Shown one piece after another: positions 60,951-64,000 of a stretch of DNA of 64,000 bases. The translations under genes were made by a program, and so were the position numbers. The stretch is from Trogon surrucura (Eukaryota; Chordata; Aves; Trogoniformes; Trogonidae): contig CM036628.1 in NCBI GenBank assembly GCA_020746105.1, positions 8,545,191-8,609,190 of the forward strand, given 5' to 3'. Under the pieces are notes generated by a model. It was not told the origin of the DNA and searched no databases. It was given only the letters and a program-made list of their open reading frames with translations. How positions within the stretch are numbered: the first letter of the stretch is position 1; every line of letters starts with the position of its first letter.

Positions 60951-63876
60951 ATTTAGCGCGGAGCAGCTCTTCGCGCCCGGTGATAGACGGGAGCTGCTCG
61001 GTCCGGGGCTGTCGCTCGGCTGGTGCGCGGCTGACGGGCGGCTGAGCCCCCCTGCTCGGCTGAGCCCCCCCTGCTCGGCCTGGGCCCTTCAGAAATGAAG
61101 CTGCGGCGCGACCGACAAATGCGACTGTGACATCCGTTCTTTGCAGGCGCTTTATTTGATTCATTTATGCACTGTCAGTATTTGTATTGTTTGTATCAAA
61201 GGAAATAACGGAATCGTAATTCGAATCTTGTACCTGTTATGTAGCAGTTGTTCCACAAATCTGATCAGTTCTGAAGTCAACATGTGACATGGGTTGTTTT
61301 AAGATCTTGTTTCGGGTGATACCTGGGCCTGATATGAAGGGAAACGCTGGCAGCGCTGCAGCAGGACCAACCCAGAGCAGCGCTGGCTGAGCCGTGCCCC
61401 GGGATCCCCTTTTGCTGCCGGCGTCTTTCAGCCTCGGAAGGGAGCGCCTGACTGCTCGCACGCACCAGCATGTTTTGCCGCTTCGAGGGTTGGGTTTCTA
61501 TCTTTTTTTTTTTTATTGAGGTCAGCTGTGTGCGCATGGTATGCACTTGACATTTCCACCCAGCTGGGCGATGGGTTATTCCAGTTCATGGGCTGCGCTG
61601 GGTGGAGAGAAGTGTGGGCTCAGCCCGCGCCGGCCAATCCACCCGAGCTGACGCTGCGCAACGTGCTGGGGTTTGTCACTCGTCTGGTTGAGCAAGAGTC
61701 ATCCTGCCAGCTCTGCCCGCGCCTCTCGGGAAGCGATAAGATGAAGCGACCCTGGAACTGGGTAGCTTGGTTGTGTCCTTCTTACAATTAGAAGGGAGGG
61801 GTAATGGCAGTGGCAAGGCACAAACAGCAATTTAAATTTAATTTAGAGTTCCCAGAAGAATCAGTGTGTTGCACCAGTGTAAACCAGTTGATTTTGAGCA
61901 AAATGACTGATTTTGTAGTTTGTTCAGCTTGAAAGAGTATACTCCCTTTGCAAAGCTATAGCTTGTCTCCTGTTTTCGTAGGGTGGTGGTTTTTTTTGAG
62001 TTACGAGTGAAAGTAGGCTACCAGGAAATGAAATCAAAGCTCTCTGAGCTTATTTCTTGATACATTGTTTGTGGATTTTTTAATTGTATTTTCTACTGAG
62101 AGGATAGTGTGTGTAAAGGCAAGAAATACAAAACCAGACATGTTACAGGGTAACTTAAGTAAATAGTAATACCAGTTGCAGGAGGACTGAGGCTGAGCAC
62201 AGTCAGCAGCCCCAGGAATGGGTCCGGAGGGGGAAAGCTGGCTGGAAGGGGGGGTTAGCTGCGTGGTTACTGTGCGCAGGCAGGCTCTGTCTTTGCGGCA
62301 GTTTTAAATGTACTCTGCGTAGGGCCTAGAGACACCCCGCTGCCCTCCACAGGCATTTGTGCATGTACAGGAAAATCGAGCTGTGTTGATGTTGGGACTG
62401 TACGAGACACATAGAAAAAAAAAAAAAATCTGTTCCCTTTTGTTTCTGCTTCACTGGTCTTTCTGCTTGGGGCTCTCTCCAGGGTGCAAGACAGGTAGGT
62501 GCAGGGATCTGTCACACAGTAGAAAATGCACACTCATGTGAAAATAAAACACCTGAGCAAGCAGTGACTTGTAAATCTTTGCAAATATTTTTTTTTTGTT
62601 CTGGATGTGGTAACATCATGTAGTTTAAACCTAAATCTGCTGTTCAGGCCATTTAGTTAATACTTTCAAAATAGAATAATGAGGTGCTTTACCTCCAGCT
62701 AAGAGTCTCCTCTGAGGTCTCTTTATTTACTTTTTGCTGCTTCTATGACACTTCTCCCTGAGGTAGGAGTGCCCTGTGTACACAGAAAAGTCTTCCTGTG
62801 CATGACACACGCTTGAGTTGTAGGTTAGCCTTTAAAACTTTGTGCTTCAGTTTCAAAATTTCAAATTTAGACCTAACATCCTGAGCATAGTACTGCCTGG
62901 ATATAAGTCGTCTTTAGAGAATCATCGCTGAGGATCTTTCTGTCCCAACATGAGCTACAGAGGAAGGTTCTCTAATTCTCAAAAGGCCTGTGATGACATT
63001 ACCTGTGTATTTCTTCTTACACGATAACTTTGGGGTGTTGGACCAATGCTTCTAACTGATGATCAGAGAATTGCTTGCAGACGTTTCAAGTCAGGGTAAT
63101 TTTCGTCCCATAGATGGAAATATAAATGACGATTCTGCGGTTAAAAATCACTTTAAAAGTCTCTTGCAAAGCAAACAAGTAAATTGTTTGAACAAGTAAT
63201 CTCTGTATCTTTGAAGACTTCTTCACTGTCGAATTGGTACTCTGGACCACCAGCACAGTACCGCAACTCAAGCTACGTAAGCTTAGTCTGTGCTGGGAAC
63301 TGTGGTGCAGGTGGAGCTACGCAAGCTGCCTCTAACAAAGCTTTTTCAGGTGCTGGTAGTATTTTAGCTCAGCAACACTACAATCAAAGCAAGTTGCATT
63401 TCAGAGTTACATATTTGTCCGTTCACACATTCTGTTCCACAGAGGTTCTGATGCACGCGTGATGTTAGGTGTAGCAGGGTCTTAAATGAAATACGTGTTA
63501 AAGTTTCAACTCCTGCTGCTGAAGAGGCTTGCGGGCAGAAAAACAATTACATCGAGAATAATCTGCCTTAATTTTTCATGTGTTTTGTTCATGCTATATT
63601 GTTAATAGTACGTCTTTTTTTATGTTTCCTCTAGACTTGTTATACTTTTCACAGATGAGTTGGGTCATATTTCCCACTGGAGAGCCATCATGGCAGGAAG
63701 TCTGGCCGGCATGGTTGCAACCATCGTGACTTACCCCACGGATGTAATTAAAACACGGCTCATTGTGCAGAACCAACTGGAACCGTCTTATGAAGGAATT
63801 CTTCATGCTTTTTACAAAATTTATCATCAAGAAGGATTCCTTGCACTCTACCGTGGCGTTTCACCGGCTATATTAG
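60476..63876 (+). CDS. SLC25A43: SLC25A43, mitochondrial carrier family member (partial, first two coding exons)
   Basis: Joined exons 60476-60747 and 63635-63876 encode the first 171 residues; the gene runs off the right edge. The ATG is in a strong Kozak context (GCCATGG). The first Solcar repeat begins with helix RLGCAGLAGALSLSLTAPLEL. The carrier signature PX[DE]XX[KR] appears as P32-L-E-L-L-T37, with Thr for the basic residue, as I recall also in human SLC25A43. EG-x3-LWKGN (62-71) closes the matrix loop. The second repeat has MAGSLAGMVATIVTYPTDVI with a complete PTDVIK signature (125-130) and EGFLALYRGVSPAILG. This identifies a six-helix inner-membrane transporter; the substrate of SLC25A43 is not established. 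Synteny with PGRMC1 agrees with Xq24. Confidence 0.95.
60748..63634 (+). other. SLC25A43: SLC25A43 intron 1
   Basis: A 2.9-kb GT-AG intron that starts in the CpG island and becomes AT-rich. It contains a two-copy GC-rich tandem repeat at about 61041-61079 (CTGAGCCCCCCTGCTCGG type). No other gene is seen inside. Confidence 0.85.
63635..63876 (+). CDS. SLC25A43: SLC25A43 exon 2
   Basis: The acceptor is TTTCCTCTAG|ACTTGT and the donor TATTAG|GTAAGA. The first base completes Arg91; then LVILFTDELGHISHWRAIMA leads into the second carrier repeat. It ends in phase 1, and the next exon lies outside the window. Confidence 0.96.
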
Positions 63877-64000
63877 GTAAGATAACAATGAGGAAAATCA
63901 CCTCATTGCACCTTGTTTATTACAACTGTTTAATGCATTCATTTGCTCACTTGATTTCAATAGCAGAGTTGTGTTCTTCTGTAGAAGTTAGGCAGATTTA

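Noticed and set aside
1..64000. CRISPR arrays, tRNA or rRNA genes, bacterial operons
   Set aside because: No regularly spaced direct repeats with unique spacers, no tRNA-like cloverleaf or rRNA motif noticed; gene structure is vertebrate.

Overview
The window is nuclear vertebrate DNA from a bird. It has spliced vertebrate genes with CpG-island promoters, and many CR1-type LINE fragments carrying the avian CR1 3' tip. It also holds one LTR of an avian endogenous-retrovirus family that I recognise from other birds, which weakly suggests a non-galliform species. There is no sign of bacterial, plasmid or CRISPR content.

Two protein-coding genes are secure. PGRMC1 is complete on the + strand at 31.4-35.9 kb (three exons, 191 residues). 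SLC25A43 starts on the + strand at 60.5 kb and its first two coding exons are present; the rest lies beyond the right edge. Between them, on the - strand at 42.2-47.0 kb, are three exons that I identify as AKAP17B, the autosomal/X paralog of AKAP17A (known in human, as I recall, only as pseudogene AKAP17BP at Xq24). The copy here has a frame disruption in one exon and a TAA stop in the next, while its last exon keeps an uninterrupted 507-residue frame. The order PGRMC1 - AKAP17B - SLC25A43 matches human Xq24, so the block is orthologous to that region, which in birds normally lies on an autosome (chicken chromosome 4).

Layout: 1-25 kb is gene-poor, AT-rich, probably intergenic or intronic DNA with one CR1, one long homopurine hexanucleotide repeat (21.41-21.78 kb) and a second CR1 near 25.1 kb. 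A CpG island at 25.5-26.5 kb looks like a promoter but has no gene I can attach to it (one candidate is the divergent neighbour KIAA1210). PGRMC1 and its CpG island follow at 30.9-37.8 kb. The 38-42 kb stretch separates the tails of PGRMC1 and the AKAP17B remnant, which point towards each other. At 44.9-52.4 kb the AKAP17B introns and 5' region carry the LTR and several CR1s, and then a CpG island at 52.4-53.6 kb is probably its old promoter. The 53.6-60 kb stretch is non-coding with nested CR1s, and a CpG island at 60.0-60.95 kb starts SLC25A43.

The three genes are not a pathway: PGRMC1 is a heme-binding endomembrane protein, SLC25A43 a mitochondrial inner-membrane carrier, and AKAP17-type proteins are nuclear PKA-anchoring, splicing-related proteins. 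The most interesting object is the AKAP17B copy, which appears to be a recently lost or re-started gene. Most long open frames in the CpG islands and in the simple repeat are compositional artefacts. No previously undescribed system was found with confidence.
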